From Ectocarpus siliculosus (taxonomy: Eukaryota; Sar; Phaeophyceae; Ectocarpales; Ectocarpaceae), in contig FN649741.1 of the NCBI GenBank assembly GCA_000310025.1, positions 978,018 through 1,042,017 on the forward strand: a stretch of 64,000 bases of DNA, read 5' to 3'. A program made the position numbers and the translations under genes. Below the pieces are notes generated by a model. It searched no databases, was not told the origin of the DNA, and was given only the letters and a program-made list of their open reading frames with translations. This document shows positions 31,445 to 43,660 of this stretch, one piece after another (position 1 is the first letter of the stretch; every line of letters begins with the position of its first letter).

Positions 31445-34231
31445 CTATGAGGCCCCGCTTGTCGCCGGTAGGTCCCAGAACCCGAACTCTGACTCCTTCA
31501 CCCCCCCCGGCTCCGTCGGGAAGTGCTTCTGAAGGTATAGTTCCAACCAAGAGGTTGCCAACAACATGGCGTCTTCAGCGTTCTCCGTGTCCTTCTCCGT
31601 TGGCCGGTGCGCGAAGCCGTGCCCGGCCCCCGGGCAAAGCCTAACCTGGAAATCTGGCACCTGTGATGCACGGGGTGGGCGACGGTGGTAGGGTGTTGGT
31701 AGTGATAGGGGGAAAATGATCTATTAGGAACGCACAAAGTGTGGTGGTTGTCGGGAAGATCGCATATTCCTTCAATTGGACAGACAAACAACGAAACCTC
31801 TGGAGGACGGGATGGCTTGCAATATGGAGGTGTTGTTGTTGTCCTTCACATTGAAAACCGGTCCCCCTATCTCTGCTCAGCACCAACATCCGAGGTGGTC
31901 TAACTGACGTGTACGCCTTTCGCGGTCACAGGCGTGGGACAAGAACGCTGGAAATATTGTAGGCATTTGCCCTCGTATCGACGCATGCACACGCAAGGAA
32001 TCATCCTCCCTTGACTTCCCATCGGCAGTCGCAAACTAAATCCTGACAAAAAAGCCTCGAATGGGATAGTCCACACAGGCCGCGCACCGTTGTTTGCTCT
32101 TCCGAAGTTTGTGTTGCAGCTCGTACTCCAATTTCGGGGGGTTACTCTCGGCGTTCAACTCTGCGATCGGCCGCGCCTGTACTACGCTCGGTTTTCTTTG
32201 AACCAAGGGACACTGAGCTTAGAGCGACGTTTGTATGCATAAGAATGAACAGTAGTCTGGCTGGCGCATTCACTCGCCTTTTCGTTGTCCCGAAGCTGTT
32301 CGCGAAGAGCGCACGCATCTTCAACTGTGGCTCCGGGCAGAACATCGTGTTCGGCGAAGAACGCCGCGACAGGGCACGTCACTCGTGAAGCCACTTCGCT
32401 GACATCATATCTCGTTGGGTAGAAGACGACAACGTTATCCGGCTTGACGACACCTGCATGGGACCAGGCAAGAACAGAATAGGGCAAAAACATTTTAAGA
32501 CGAAAGAGACAACAAAATTTTAAGAGGCCGAACGGGTAGTCTTTCTTTGATTGCATGTATAATTTCCACAAATGATGAGGCCTCACAGCGGACCTGCATC
32601 ACATCAAACCGAAAGCCCGCGCCTCCTTACTCCACAGGTTGGCAGCAGCTTCAGCGCCGCTTGCTACAAGCAGTTGCACACCAGCTGCAAAAGCAGGGGT
32701 GGAAGAAGGGGCACCCCACTGGATATCACCTGCTGCCGCTTCCTCCAGCGCTCTCCCGCCTCCGTAGCAGAAACCCACCAGACCCAACGAGGTGGCCTTA
32801 TATTCTTTTCTCGCGAAGTCAACGCAAGCCCGGATATCATTGGCCACAGCAACCTGTTCGGCAATCGGCGCAGCGCTTGAATTAAATGTTCCGCATAGGC
32901 CAGACCCACCGAATTCAAAGGCTCAGGCTTGTAAATAGTACTTCAGTAGTGATGCTAAAAGCCACGGACTACGGTTCGTGGGTGAGCAGGATGCCTCCCC
33001 GCGCAAACAACGAAAACACGCGTGTACGTGAATGCGTCCATACGATGGTGCTGGCCACAGAGTATGGAGACATGCATCCGGCGATGCTGGGCATCTTCTG
33101 CAACTTCAACATCTGCAAAACTCAACACACACTCTTCCACTGGCCAACAAGCACAACCGGGCACAACAACAAGCCATCCTTTGCTAAGGCACACCGCACC
33201 GGATCGTGCGAAGACCTCCAATCCTCGTACTCCTCTTCCGGCTGCTCGTGGGTCCACGGTCGTCTCCGAAACATGTCCGGAACGACGACAATCGCGTCGC
33301 AAACTTCCGCGATCTCGTCCGCGGCGTTCCTCGTGAAGGAGTCGCCGTAGCCGAAGACATCGGTCAGGAGCACCACCACGTGCGTCTCGGCTCTGTCCGC
33401 GTGCGGGCCGTCCCAGGGACGGAGCGCCTTCTTCGTGCTCACCACGTACGCGTCGCTACGCGGCACGTCGGCCGGCTGGAGGCCCTCCTCCAGCTCGAAG
33501 GTTGTTTCCCGCCGCTCCAAGAGATCCATGATGATCGCTCGTTTTCTCATGTCCTCCGTTGGTTCGGGCAGCAGCAGCGGCGGGGTCGTCGTCGAAGCCC
33601 CGGCGGCGGGGCCGTCACCGGGCTTGGCCCCGTTGTTGGTGTTCGAACGACGAGGCGTTTTGGCAGCGGCCTTCCTAGAAGACGAAGACGATGAAGCGCT
33701 GGTTTGTCCCGTTTCAGTGCCTCGGGTCTTGCGACTCGCCGCCTGGTCTTTGGGAGGCAACCGCGCAGGGACCACGTCCGCGAGCTCGGCATCCCTGATC
33801 AGCTCCTTAGCGGCGGCCGCAGATCCGAGACGGGAAGAGGAGAACGTTCTTGCTGCTGGGATGCCCCCCAGCACCTCCTCCGCCGTCACCGCCACCGGCC
33901 TTGTTGGCCTTCGCTTCGTCTTCCTTTTCGTCTTTGGTTGTGGTGGCGGCAGGACGGTGTCTTCCTCCATCCACCGGGCGACTTCCTCGTCGGAAAGCAC
34001 GTCTTCGGGTGGTGGTGGTGGTGGTGGTGGTGGTGGTGGCGGCGTGAGAACGCCCGGTTCGGCAGCCAGAAGACGGACGAGGTCCGCCTTTCTCCCGGAG
34101 TGCTTCAGTCCACGCACCTTGAGCTCTTGCTTGAGCTTGACGACGGTCAGCGCTGAGAGAGGTAGATACATAGACAGCAGAGGTGGTGCATCGACCTTAG
34201 AACCAGCAGGAACATGGGGGAAACAGACCAA
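31445..34231 (-). CDS. SAP domain fused to dienelactone-hydrolase-like domain, about 555 aa
   Basis: Exons 34231-33200, 32853-32610, 32453-32278 and 31660-31445 are phase-consistent. Near the N-terminus LPLSALTVVKLKQELKVRGL and KHSGRKADLVRLLAA form a SAP DNA/RNA-binding motif, followed by a 12-Pro run and a basic linker. From about residue 290 the alpha/beta-hydrolase appears: VVVLLTDVFGYGDSFTRN, then GLVGFCYGGG with the nucleophilic Cys, then CPVAAFFAEHDVLPG with the Asp, then CPGAGHGFAHR with the His, a complete Cys-Asp-His triad. The last intron either has a GC donor (AAG|GCGAGT) or shifts to GCGA|GTGAAT with acceptor at 31653. The true start could be the second Met (34171) or lie in an earlier exon. 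Substrate unknown; SAP suggests a nuclear location. Confidence 0.82.
31827..31950. mobile_element. Partial copy of the cttcacatt-ended MITE
   Basis: tgttgttgttgtccttcacattgaaaaccggt and the later cgcggtcacaggcg segment follow the left half of the 4932-5243 element. No right end is found nearby. It lies in the last intron of the SAP-hydrolase gene. Confidence 0.72.
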
Positions 34232-35114
34232 CAGCTAAGCAGGAACCTCCGGTGTTCGCTGTGACCCCACGGGTGGGGTCGGTAAAGGGGAGGGCGGCAA
34301 AGTTCGTGACTACAAGCTACTGCCGTATCAGTGCGACACCGGCTCTATTTGCGTTACCGTGGACACCTCGATCGGATTGCAAGAGAAGAAGCACCTAACT
34401 CGGATCGATGGCAATTGGATTGGCGGGCACCCCACCTGATAAGCAGCGGCTTACCTTCCAGATCTTCGACGCTCTTGAAAAGAGGAGGCTCTCCCGTATC
34501 ATCGCTACGCTCGCGGACTGCGCTCCTAGCAGTTGCTGTTCGCCGATTGGCGTCGATTATCCGAACGGGGCGCCTCCTGAAGCTCGACGGGCAGAAGGCA
34601 TTGGTACCTGCGAACCAAGACCGTGTGAATCATTTTTAGTCTGCCGTCCCTATGTCATTTCGAGCTTGATCGATGTCAGCATAAAACCACGCACACAAGG
34701 GCGGTTACCACTGAAGTTCAAGGGAGGTTCGTGTCTCTCGTTTGCGGATCATGTGGGCCGTACGACGCAAGCGTTGGGGAAAAATGTCATCTCGCACCTA
34801 GCTGTACTCCTGACAGAATTGCACCACAGAGAATAATCAGCTCCAGTCTATGCCGTCTTGGTCGGCAGCAGTGCTGCATCGGTGTGCGTGGTGCCTCGAC
34901 TCTCAAGAGTTGGTCAGTGAAGACGATGTCGTGGCCAGGACACGGCGCAGTCAATGTCAGGGGGCTCCGTGTATGGTCCCTGCAACCCCCCGTCCTTCTT
35001 TGGAAACGGAGATTGAGGAGATCGAGATTTGTAGACGAGTGATGTTGTGCCGCTCTCTCTCCTGGTCGCCCAGCACTCTCCTCTCTCCTCTGCTGTGTCT
35101 CTCTGCCGCTCATC
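34232..35114. other. Divergent intergenic region
   Basis: Lies between the SAP-hydrolase gene (minus) and the six-repeat zinc protein (plus). Contains short frames with no family match; an additional 5' exon of the SAP gene could be here. No repeat recognised. Confidence 0.55.
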
Positions 35115-37843
35115 ATGTCTCGATTGCACAACCTCCTTCGAAAGAAAAAGAAACCGGACAAGTGCGGCTTCTGCCACGCTGTTATCGCGAAAGACGAGAC
35201 CCACTCCGGCGTATTCTACACAGTACCTGAGGAGGAGGGCGGCACAATTCACCAGGTTACAGGTTACATAAAGCTGTAGTTCGCGAAGACCCACAGATTT
35301 GTACTGTTTGATCTGCTGTAGTTGGTCATGCCCCCCGGGCTTACGGTACCTTCGTCCGGCGCTACTACCGCTACTGCTTTGGTTGATTTGATCAATAGAC
35401 TGCTGTTCGGTGCAGAGCTCTTATTTCTCATAAAGTGTACAGCAGTTCTTCGCCAGCGTCGCCGCAAAAGAGTCTACTGTACAGCCTAACCGTAAGATAG
35501 CGACCAGACTCGTTCACAACGGACATTTTCACTACGACCAGCCGTAGCTGCCTCACTCTCCCTCTCTCCCTCTCTCCCTCTCTCCCTGTCTGTTATGGTC
35601 CCCGCCATGCGTCGACTGGAGGCAGCACGTGATTTTCTTCGTTGACCAAGTGTGATACTCCTCGTCTGCCGCAACACATGTCTCTCTCGAACTCATCGCA
35701 GGAGTGTTGGGAGAAATACCACGAGAAATGTTCCGTCAAGTGTCTACACTGCGAAGGGCCCGTGGCGCATCTTCCCGGGCGCTTCAACGGCAAGTTCTAC
35801 CCTAGCACTGATCCTCCGGGGAAGATTCACAGGTGATGTGTGTCATGTCAAACACCCCAAAACACTTTGGTACCAAGCCCCGTTTCTACTGTAGTACCCG
35901 ATAAGAAGGTGCCAGCATTGAACAGTCGGTTTTGGTGACATGGATGCCGGGGTAACCCTGGTCTTACATCGTGTCGCTTTGGCAAAACGTATACAGGCCT
36001 TTACCCATGTTTTTGCCGGCATCCTGAGTACTTGTACCCAGAAGACAGCTTAATAGTCGCGCGTGTTCTCACGCGCGACTCTTAGTACTCACGGGACCAA
36101 GCAACGGCTCGGCTCTCAGTTCAGCGCTGATGTTCGCACTGGCTGCTCGAAAGTATCCCCCCACCGCACCACGACACATCTACTCCAGACAAGTTTTGGG
36201 CCACCAGCCACCCTTTTGAAGTCAGATTTCAGAGTACCCGGTAGGATGAAAGCGGGAGTCCGACGTAATGGTTATTCCCACTGCGGCCAATTTACTAGCC
36301 TTGCAATAACTACGACTAATGGTTGATTATTTACAACACACCAACAATATGTACCAAATATTGCGGCGTTTTGAAGCAAAATAGCAGCCGAGAGCGAGAA
36401 ACCCACCGCGGTTTACTTGCTGGAAAAGCGTAATGTTTAACAAGTGAACCTTGCTCAACTCCCAAACGAGCGGTTTTTTTCTTTTTTGTCCTACAGCGAG
36501 TGCTGGGAGGCCTACAAGGGCTCGAAACCAGCAGCGGAAAAGTGCGGAGAGTGCGGCGAGCCGCTGTCCTTCGTGGAGGGCAAGTTTAGCGGCAGCTACG
36601 TTACGCTTGGGGATGGAATAAAAGTGCACGGTGCGTTTGTAATGTCTTCCTTTCTTCCTTTCTTCACGGCGGGGATACGAGGTGTTCTCACGCCTGGCAC
36701 GGAACTGCTGTCTGTCGTGCTAGGCCATCACCTACCACGGTGTTAGCGGTGTTCTCGTAGTGGGTACATACCACGCTTTGCACGAGGGCAACGTTTGCAC
36801 TGTTGTCATACGTTGCTCTTTCCTGGCGACGACCGCGCAGGCCTTCGCCTTGCTCGTTCTCGACATCCCTGATCATCGCAAAACGCGTGTGTTTCTAACC
36901 TCGCCCTTGTTTCATTTTCCCTTTTGTTTTCGTATGTAGTCGAGTGCCGGTCGGCGTACCACCAGAAACACACGGAAAAATGCCTGCAGTGTAACGAGCC
37001 GGTGGCACCCGAGGCGGGTAAATTTTGCGGAGAGTTCTTCGAGGTGGAAGGCAAGGGGAGAGTCCACTCCGAGTGCATGGACGCGTACGAGGAAACCACT
37101 GCAGATAGGTGCCTGGTCTGCAAGAAGGCGGTGCGACGAATGGAAGGCTTCAGCGGGGACTTCATGATGATCGACGGTGGCAAAGTGCACAAGGTATATA
37201 GGCGGCGTGGAACGCAGCTCAAGAAGCTTTCATACCGTTAAAAGTGTTGACCATAATTTTTCGAGTTCGGTTTGTCGCAGAACCCCGTTTCCTACAGTAT
37301 TAGTGTTGGTGAAGATTGTAAATTTTCATTTCTCACCGCCCGGGCCACTAGCCTGCATATGTAGCATGTTTTGGCGTTACCCTTGGTTCAAGACTCTGGG
37401 CTAGAATGTTTTTTTAGACGGGCCGACAGCCGAGAAAACTCGAAATGGATGTCGGTGGGTATGGCACATTCGGCAGCAGGTTACCGTTACCATTTTTCGC
37501 GGAGTCGCAGCGACAGGGTGCAAACAAACGCGCCTGCTTACATGGCGGCTGTTGTAGCGAGCAGACAGGTACCCATGTGCATCGACCTCGGCTCTCTCCC
37601 ATCCATGTCACCTCTCTCTGGAATGCCCTTCAGGAGTGCGCGTCGGAGTACCAAGAGATGGTGGCGGACAAGTGCTTGCATTGCCAAAAGGGGGTACGGA
37701 AGGCTGGCGAGTTCAGCGGTTCTTTCTACCCCGTCGATCGCAAGCTGGGGGACGCCGAAGGGGAGGACAACGAATCAAAAGTGCACATGGAATGCTTTGA
37801 GGCTTACCAGGCGCAGCTAGCCGAAAAGGGCAAAGGAAGCTAA
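35115..37843 (+). CDS. Six-repeat CxxC...HxEC zinc-knuckle (half-LIM-like) protein, 289 aa
   Basis: Exons 35115-35255, 35702-35832, 36497-36630, 36940-37193 and 37634-37843, all GT-AG, total 870 nt. After a basic start (MSRLHNLLRKKKKPD) the protein is almost entirely six repeats of about 42-55 residues: CxxC at the front (CGFC, CLHC, CGEC, CLQC, CLVC, CLHC), a GxFxGxF-type centre, and a HxEC end (IHQEC, IHSEC, VHVEC, VHSEC, VHKEC, VHMEC) followed by xxxYxxxxxxKC. Four ligands per repeat fit one zinc ion, like a single LIM half-domain. Introns fall in the codon between the His and the Glu of the repeat, so most exons equal one repeat. It has no enzyme domain; a protein-binding scaffold role is inferred. 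The exact family is not recognised. Confidence 0.85.
35548..35590. repeat. (CTCTCTCC)n low-complexity tract in intron 1
   Basis: About four to five ctctctcc units in the first intron of the six-repeat zinc protein gene. Confidence 0.8.
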
Positions 37844-39595
37844 AGAAGCCGTTGGTGGTGGAGCGGAAGCTGGTGCAGCGACCGGCTCAGGGACCGAAAC
37901 GATACCTGAAGCACGCGTAGCGAACCCGGTGCAGTGACCGCTGACGATGCAGCAGTAGCTTAGTACTCCGGAGAATTACATTATGTAGACGCCGCTGCTG
38001 TTTTCTTGTGCCTCAGCCTTGGACAGTATCCCTGGGTCTTGAAGTCCAGGCGTATGCGTACGTGTCTCTTTTGGTAGATAGAGTTGTTCGTGGACAAAGC
38101 AAGGACTACACTAGGGAGGTGCCACACCACGAACAACGCCTTTCAGGGTCAGTGGCCAGGCGTCTACTGTACCGCGGCTAACAGAATGGCCAGCCAAATT
38201 TGTCAATGGTTAGATTGGCAGATCTACTGGTTTGGACGAAAAGGGCGGCAAAAATATCTTCTGCGTGACCCCCCTGATCAAGTAATAGAATAGGATTTAG
38301 TATATTACCCCCGGCCGCGTGCCTCCAGATTTGCCCCTAATGCAGTTTGGGGCTGTGCGGTCCTGGAATTTCTCACATGTACCCCCTTGTCGTTTTGTAG
38401 TATAGGATTGAGGTTATGAAGTGATTTGGACGAAGTGTTGCTGACTTGTAACGATTCAAAATTCTAAATAGCGCATTGCGGCATCATAATTCATGTTGGT
38501 GCTAACACTGGTTCCGAACGCCAGCGATTTTCACGAAGCGTCGCAGAACTCTGGCCTCTGTGAATGAAGACAAATGGGTAGGAGGTAGCCCAGTTCGCGT
38601 TGTTCCGCGCGCTAGTTGCGCCGCCGCCAACGACTCGCGTTTAAAAACGGCAGTTTGTGGCGATTTATACTACTGTAGGTGACCTTTGAACACCCGTGGC
38701 GTGCGATGCGATGTTGATCCGCATTCTAGGCATGGACACGGAGTTCCTTGCTTGTCCTTCTGTGGTGTGGCAACTTGTCGGATGGTCTCGTCACTTCTAC
38801 AGAGGGCGTCAGCTCTCGAAAGTTGATGCCTGCTAAGGAACGTGAACGACAGGCCTAGCAAATCGATCAGGACGGCGCGGAAACTTCGAGTAGAAAGCAA
38901 AATGACGGTGTAACCACCGCTTCAAGGTGTAGGTTACAATAGCCCGGGGGTAGCCCCGGTCTCATCTGAAGCCCTCTCGCTTGTTCCCCAGGTAGGGTAT
39001 GTATGTGTGGGGTTGAGGACGATGTAGTTGGGGGCGGTGATGAAGATGATGGATAAGTCCATCCATGGATGTGAAATGAAAGAAGCGAAGAAGGAGGAAG
39101 GAAAGAAACACAATTTCTCCCCGTTTTCGACTTAAAACCACCCAGGTGACAACTGTGGAGACTCTGCCGGTTTCGTGGTACGCCACGGTCTGTGCCTAGA
39201 GCATCAGTCCTGACTGACAGTGTGACCCGGGGTTGGATTGGCCTGAGCATCAGCAAAAATCGGTGATGCTTCTTGCAGGCACGTGAGAATACAGCGAGCG
39301 TCGGACAACGACAAACACTCTTTTATTCCAGTATGGTATGTCCACTGCAACCCTGAGCCCGTCCAGCTGTATCGTGACGAAAGGCGTATAACCTTTTCAC
39401 GTCCCATGTGAAGTCACACGTGGAGTTGGAAGGCCCATGCTTGAACACTACGTCCGACAGCCAAAGGGATCGAAACGCTCTTGCAACAGCAGCACTATCA
39501 CCAGGTAGCGTCGGTCTGGCTGCCCTCCTTTCCTCTACTTGAAATTCTCATGCACACGAAGGCGTTTTCGCGTTCGTCGTCTCCGACTGGCTAGC
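37844..39595. other. Convergent intergenic region, nothing recognised
   Basis: 1.75 kb between the 3' ends of the zinc-repeat gene and CSL4. Minus-strand frames near 38870-39400 are Ser/Pro/Thr-rich without a family match. No terminal repeats seen. Confidence 0.55.
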
Positions 39596-41482
39596 CTACA
39601 CCGGCTTGGCGCATTTTCTAGGCTCCTTTTCCTTGGTCGTCGGGCATTGCATTTCCTGGGGCGGTAGTGGAACAGCAAGCAAACACAACGGTTCGTAGCG
39701 CAAGATGGGGCGGGGCGGGGCGGGGTTGTTCTGTTGTGAAAATGGCGCTCACCGTTGTTTGGCAGCCGAGGGGCTACCTGCACTTAAGAAACCTCTCTCT
39801 CGCTGCCTGGTTGGTTGGTACTTCCATCGAGTCGACGCAAAAAGCAAAAAAGTATCACGCGCAGAATTGCTCTGCATCACGAAATCCATCTTTCTTGTAG
39901 CACTCACTGCAACGTCTTCCGTTCTAGGCCACCACGAACAACATGCAATTGTTCGCCTTAGGCGAGCCAGCCATATCCGCTATTTAGCAAGTGAGTTGGT
40001 CGGTAGGGTTATCCGAGCACACCTGCCAGCTGATGGGGATCATGATTGCCCCGGCCGCGGACTTTGCCCATCGAACTCCTAGCTCGTTCTCCGCCGTGCT
40101 CAAGAAGTACTGCGTAGAATCGCCCAAGGATATAACGCGCGCTCGTATGATGTCGCCGGGTCGCAGTGACTTCGCTACCTCCGCTTTGTCTACTTCTGTC
40201 GCACGGATATCCTGTTAAGCGATATGACACAGGGAAAAAATGCCATGGGTTTTGCGGGGTGTCGTCTGCGTGATGAGAGCGCTATGTACATGGCCGCACC
40301 TGGGGGTGCACAACAGGACCTGAGCCTGCTCTTGCGCAAACCGCAAAGTACCACCACCACCACGGCTTTGGATCGACTGGCAGGTGTTGCTGACGTCACG
40401 AACAGATCAGTTCGTCATGCAGTCGTGCAGGCGCGCGATCTTGCATTTCGCTAACGACTTGCATAGACCGGCTACAGCAGTTTTACGAAAGAGTGTTCGA
40501 TACGCAGCCCTATTGCAATCGAAATGTTTCCGTACATACCAGCTAGGTGCAGGTGTAGGGTCAATACGGCCAATACGACGTAAGGCTACTCGGGCCAGCC
40601 GTAGTTGAGCGTACCTCTTTCCGGACGATGCCTCGGTGGGGCTCTCGCAACACCGTCTCTCCCACGCAGATAATCTCCACCCACGCCTGCCTCGTGCTGA
40701 TGCGGGTCACCCTCCCCATCACAGTATCGCCCACTTGAATCACTTGATCGGCTGCTCTGGCCCGCTTCGGCTGGGACACCTGAGAACGCAAAGCCCCACA
40801 AGGAAAAAGATGTCAGGTTCATGGACATTTTTAAACTACATGTACATGTTTTCCGTCCGCTTGAATAATTCCGCTCAGAACGAAAACAACCACGGAGGAG
40901 GTAGGTCGACGTGGGGATGAGTGCGAGTCGTGTGCGCTTCTGGAAAAATTGACGTTTCAATCGGCTCTCGAGAGTGTCTCTTCAAGTTTTCGCTTGCCCA
41001 GACATCTCCGTAGAACCATGGACGGTCTGTGCGAATTTTGCAGAATTACATGTAGGTCACCCTCGTTACCACACCACCATCGCATGCGTTGTCCAAACGT
41101 TTAAATAGGAGAGTAGCTTGTATCCAAAATGAATACCATCGTACCTCCCGCGAATGCCACTGGCTGCAAGCAAACCGTACTAGGCAAACAGTCCCGCTTT
41201 TAACACCAGTCAGTAGCAGTTCCAACGGCAGCGCATGGCTGATACCAACCGCAGTGCTGACCATGGGGGCAACGGCCGTACCGTACCTCTCGGTCTGCAA
41301 ATAGTCTATTCCACCGCACTCACAATTAGGTATGGTTTGCCGTCCTCATCTGCCGCCGCCTGCTCCAACTTCGGTCCGACGACGCTGGCATAGATGTATG
41401 TCCCTCGCACATAGGTCCCTGGACCCGCCCGATACTCGCTTGCCCTCCCTAATCGCTTGCCGGGGCACACGACTTCCGTCAT
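39596..41482 (-). CDS. CSL4: Exosome complex component CSL4, 190 aa, complete
   Basis: Four exons, 41482-41324, 40779-40615, 40211-40023 and 39655-39596, join in phase 0 throughout (573 nt). The N-terminal domain reads CPGKRLGRASEYRAGPGTYV and GTYIYASVVGP. The S1 RNA-binding domain runs from QVGDTVMGRVTRISTRQAWV through ICVGETVLREPHRGIVRKE, ATEVDKAEVAKSLRPGDIIR and LSTAENELGVRWA. The C-terminal zinc-ribbon segment is SWQ|EMQCPTTKEKEPRKCAKP. Length is close to the human protein (195). CSL4 caps the RNA exosome core with RRP4 and RRP40 and helps feed RNA for 3'-5' decay in nucleus and cytoplasm. Only the C-terminal pair of zinc-ribbon cysteines is obvious. Compact introns carry no transposon. 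Confidence 0.95.
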
Positions 41483-42707
41483 AACGTTGAGCGTGGACCT
41501 CAGGGTCTCTCAGTACGCTGGATGTGGAATCCTTGCGTGCTGTGCAGGCAAGTGTGTCTGCCCGTGACTCAGGCAAAAACGCTTGAACTTTCCAAACACA
41601 CCAGCCAAACCCCGCCTTTAGTCGGCGTTAGATCTACCGCTATGCACGTTGGGTACACACGTAGCGCGTGGAGGTGTAGCGTGGGAGGTGTATCAGCAGC
41701 ACAGAGCACCAGCAGCAACTAGTGGGTCTTCGCAGATTGGGGAAAACGGGGGGGGTGGCATTCTTGCTTGCATCACCACACCCGCCGCCACCGCCGTCCA
41801 CTGCTACACGCCTTGGGCCTACGGCGGTCCCTGCGGAAAGCGGTCCGGGAAATTGCGAACAGGGGAAGCGAGAGGAGAGAAGGGACTGGGCCTGGGTGGT
41901 TGTTTGGATGGGCGACGACGACTCGAGGGTGGCCTATTTTAGGATGCAAGAAGGGGAGCCTATCATCGGGGAGGAGCAGGTGTGACCCGTAAAGATCAGA
42001 GAACGTATGCATACGCGTAGGATCGGTAAAACTCCCACTCCCGCATTTTCTTGTCGGTATGTATGTAGGTGTTTCGCCGACCACGATTGATGGGAGAGCG
42101 TGCCCTATCGATACGAAACTATTCAAGACGAAGGTTGCTGCAGAGTCGTGTGTGATGGTTGGTACGTGTCGTTGAGCTGGGCGGAGGTGTACTGGTCGGA
42201 CGCGGTACAGCAGACACGATGATTATGCATACCATGCGGGGTGTCGTGTGCCCCTGCGTACATACAAGCCGGGGGCGCGTGCCTCTTACCTGACTCACGC
42301 AGTGCTCAAGTGAGGCCCCAACACGACGTGGAAACAGCAGCGCACCGCAACAATGCCGTTTGTTTGTCCTTCTCACCACCAGCAGTCAAGTCCACAAAGG
42401 GTGTCGGAAGAGCCCGCCCGCGGCGCTGAAAGAGAATGTTGGTGTTGCTGCACTTGCAGCTCCTCCTCAGACTTCTTGATGACAATTGTACAGGCGGTGT
42501 GTCCTTTGGTCGTCGGTCCTTGCAACTAACTGGCTTGTAAACATCGGGCTGGTGTACGAGTGAGGAGTCCGTGCAAATTCCTGCGGTGACACCGTTTGGG
42601 AAGCCCTTCCATGAGCACACAGCAGCAGCAGGCAGGCACGAAACGTAACGAGGGAAAATCTTAGGATTGATCAACGGAAGAAAACAGCAGTTGCACAGAA
42701 GGAAACT
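41483..42707. other. Intergenic region upstream of CSL4, nothing recognised
   Basis: Contains the CSL4 promoter by position. G-rich tracts near 41745 and 41925 and short frames on both strands; no match recognised. Confidence 0.55.
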
Positions 42708-43660
42708 GCTGTTATTTACTCGGACTATGGTGCTATTTTTGTACAGACAGCACTTCAGACAGCAGTACGCTGTAGTCGACAAACATTCATTTTGGTGAAG
42801 TGCGGGACAAGGGGGGTGATGCCGCTGCTGTAGTCGAATTGTAGTGTGTGGGCGTGTAGTTCAGTTGTGAGCACGAAAACGTGCTGCAGGGATTGATTGT
42901 AGGTGTACCTCCTCGGGCTTGTGTACCCTTTTCTTGCTAATAGTGTGCGTGTTCTTTAGATCTTCTGATGACTCTTAGCATTATTTTATTTTTTCTTAAT
43001 ACAGTATGACACAACGAAACCATCTCTATCATAGAAAAGAGTCTGAGACAGATTAGCAATGGATTCATAGCGTCAGAAAGTACCTGTATGTCTACGATTT
43101 CCCAGACAGCATATAGGGACATCTCCCCTGCGGGTAACAGGCTCAACAAGACAGTTTGGTAGCTGTCTTGTGTGTCTCATATATGTTATGTTGGGAAGGT
43201 GCAGATGATATGTGTTAGGTACTGGTCGGGCGTTTTGTGTGTGGCACCCTTTTAGCCGTAGGGCATGCAATCTCCCTCAGTTTTCAAACGTATTTTCAAT
43301 TGTTGTTGTTGTTGTTGTTTTTCTTCACATTAAACTCGTGTCAGTTGCTAATCCCAAAATCTAGCAAAGACTCGGCCCGTGGTCACAAAAATGCTAAAGC
43401 CATCGGAAGATCTAAAGAACACGCACACTATTAGCAAGAAAAGGGTACACAAGCCCGAGGAGGTACACCTACAATCCCTGCAGCACGTTTTCGTGCTCAC
43501 AACTGAACTACACGCCCACACACTACAATTCGACTACAGCAGGCGGCATCACCCCCCTTGTCCCGCACTTCACCAAAATGAATGTTTTTCGACTACAGCG
43601 TACTGCTGTCTGAAGTGCTGTCTGTACAAAAATAGCACCATAGTCCGAGTAAATAACAGT
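42708..43660. repeat. Long inverted repeat, arms about 260 bp, loop about 430 bp
   Basis: Left arm 42708-42970 is the near-exact reverse complement of right arm 43402-43660: gttatttactcggactatgg against ccatagtccgagtaaataac, and ctaatagtgtgcgtgttctt against aagaacacgcacactattag. Both arms therefore read the same short peptides in opposite directions. A transcript across it would form a long hairpin. The loop (42971-43401) contains the left end of the cttcacatt-type element. Confidence 0.9.

Noticed and set aside
33435-34238. 267-aa plus-strand frame with poly-Gly
   Set aside because: Antisense to the SAP-hydrolase exon; poly-Gly mirrors the poly-Pro run.
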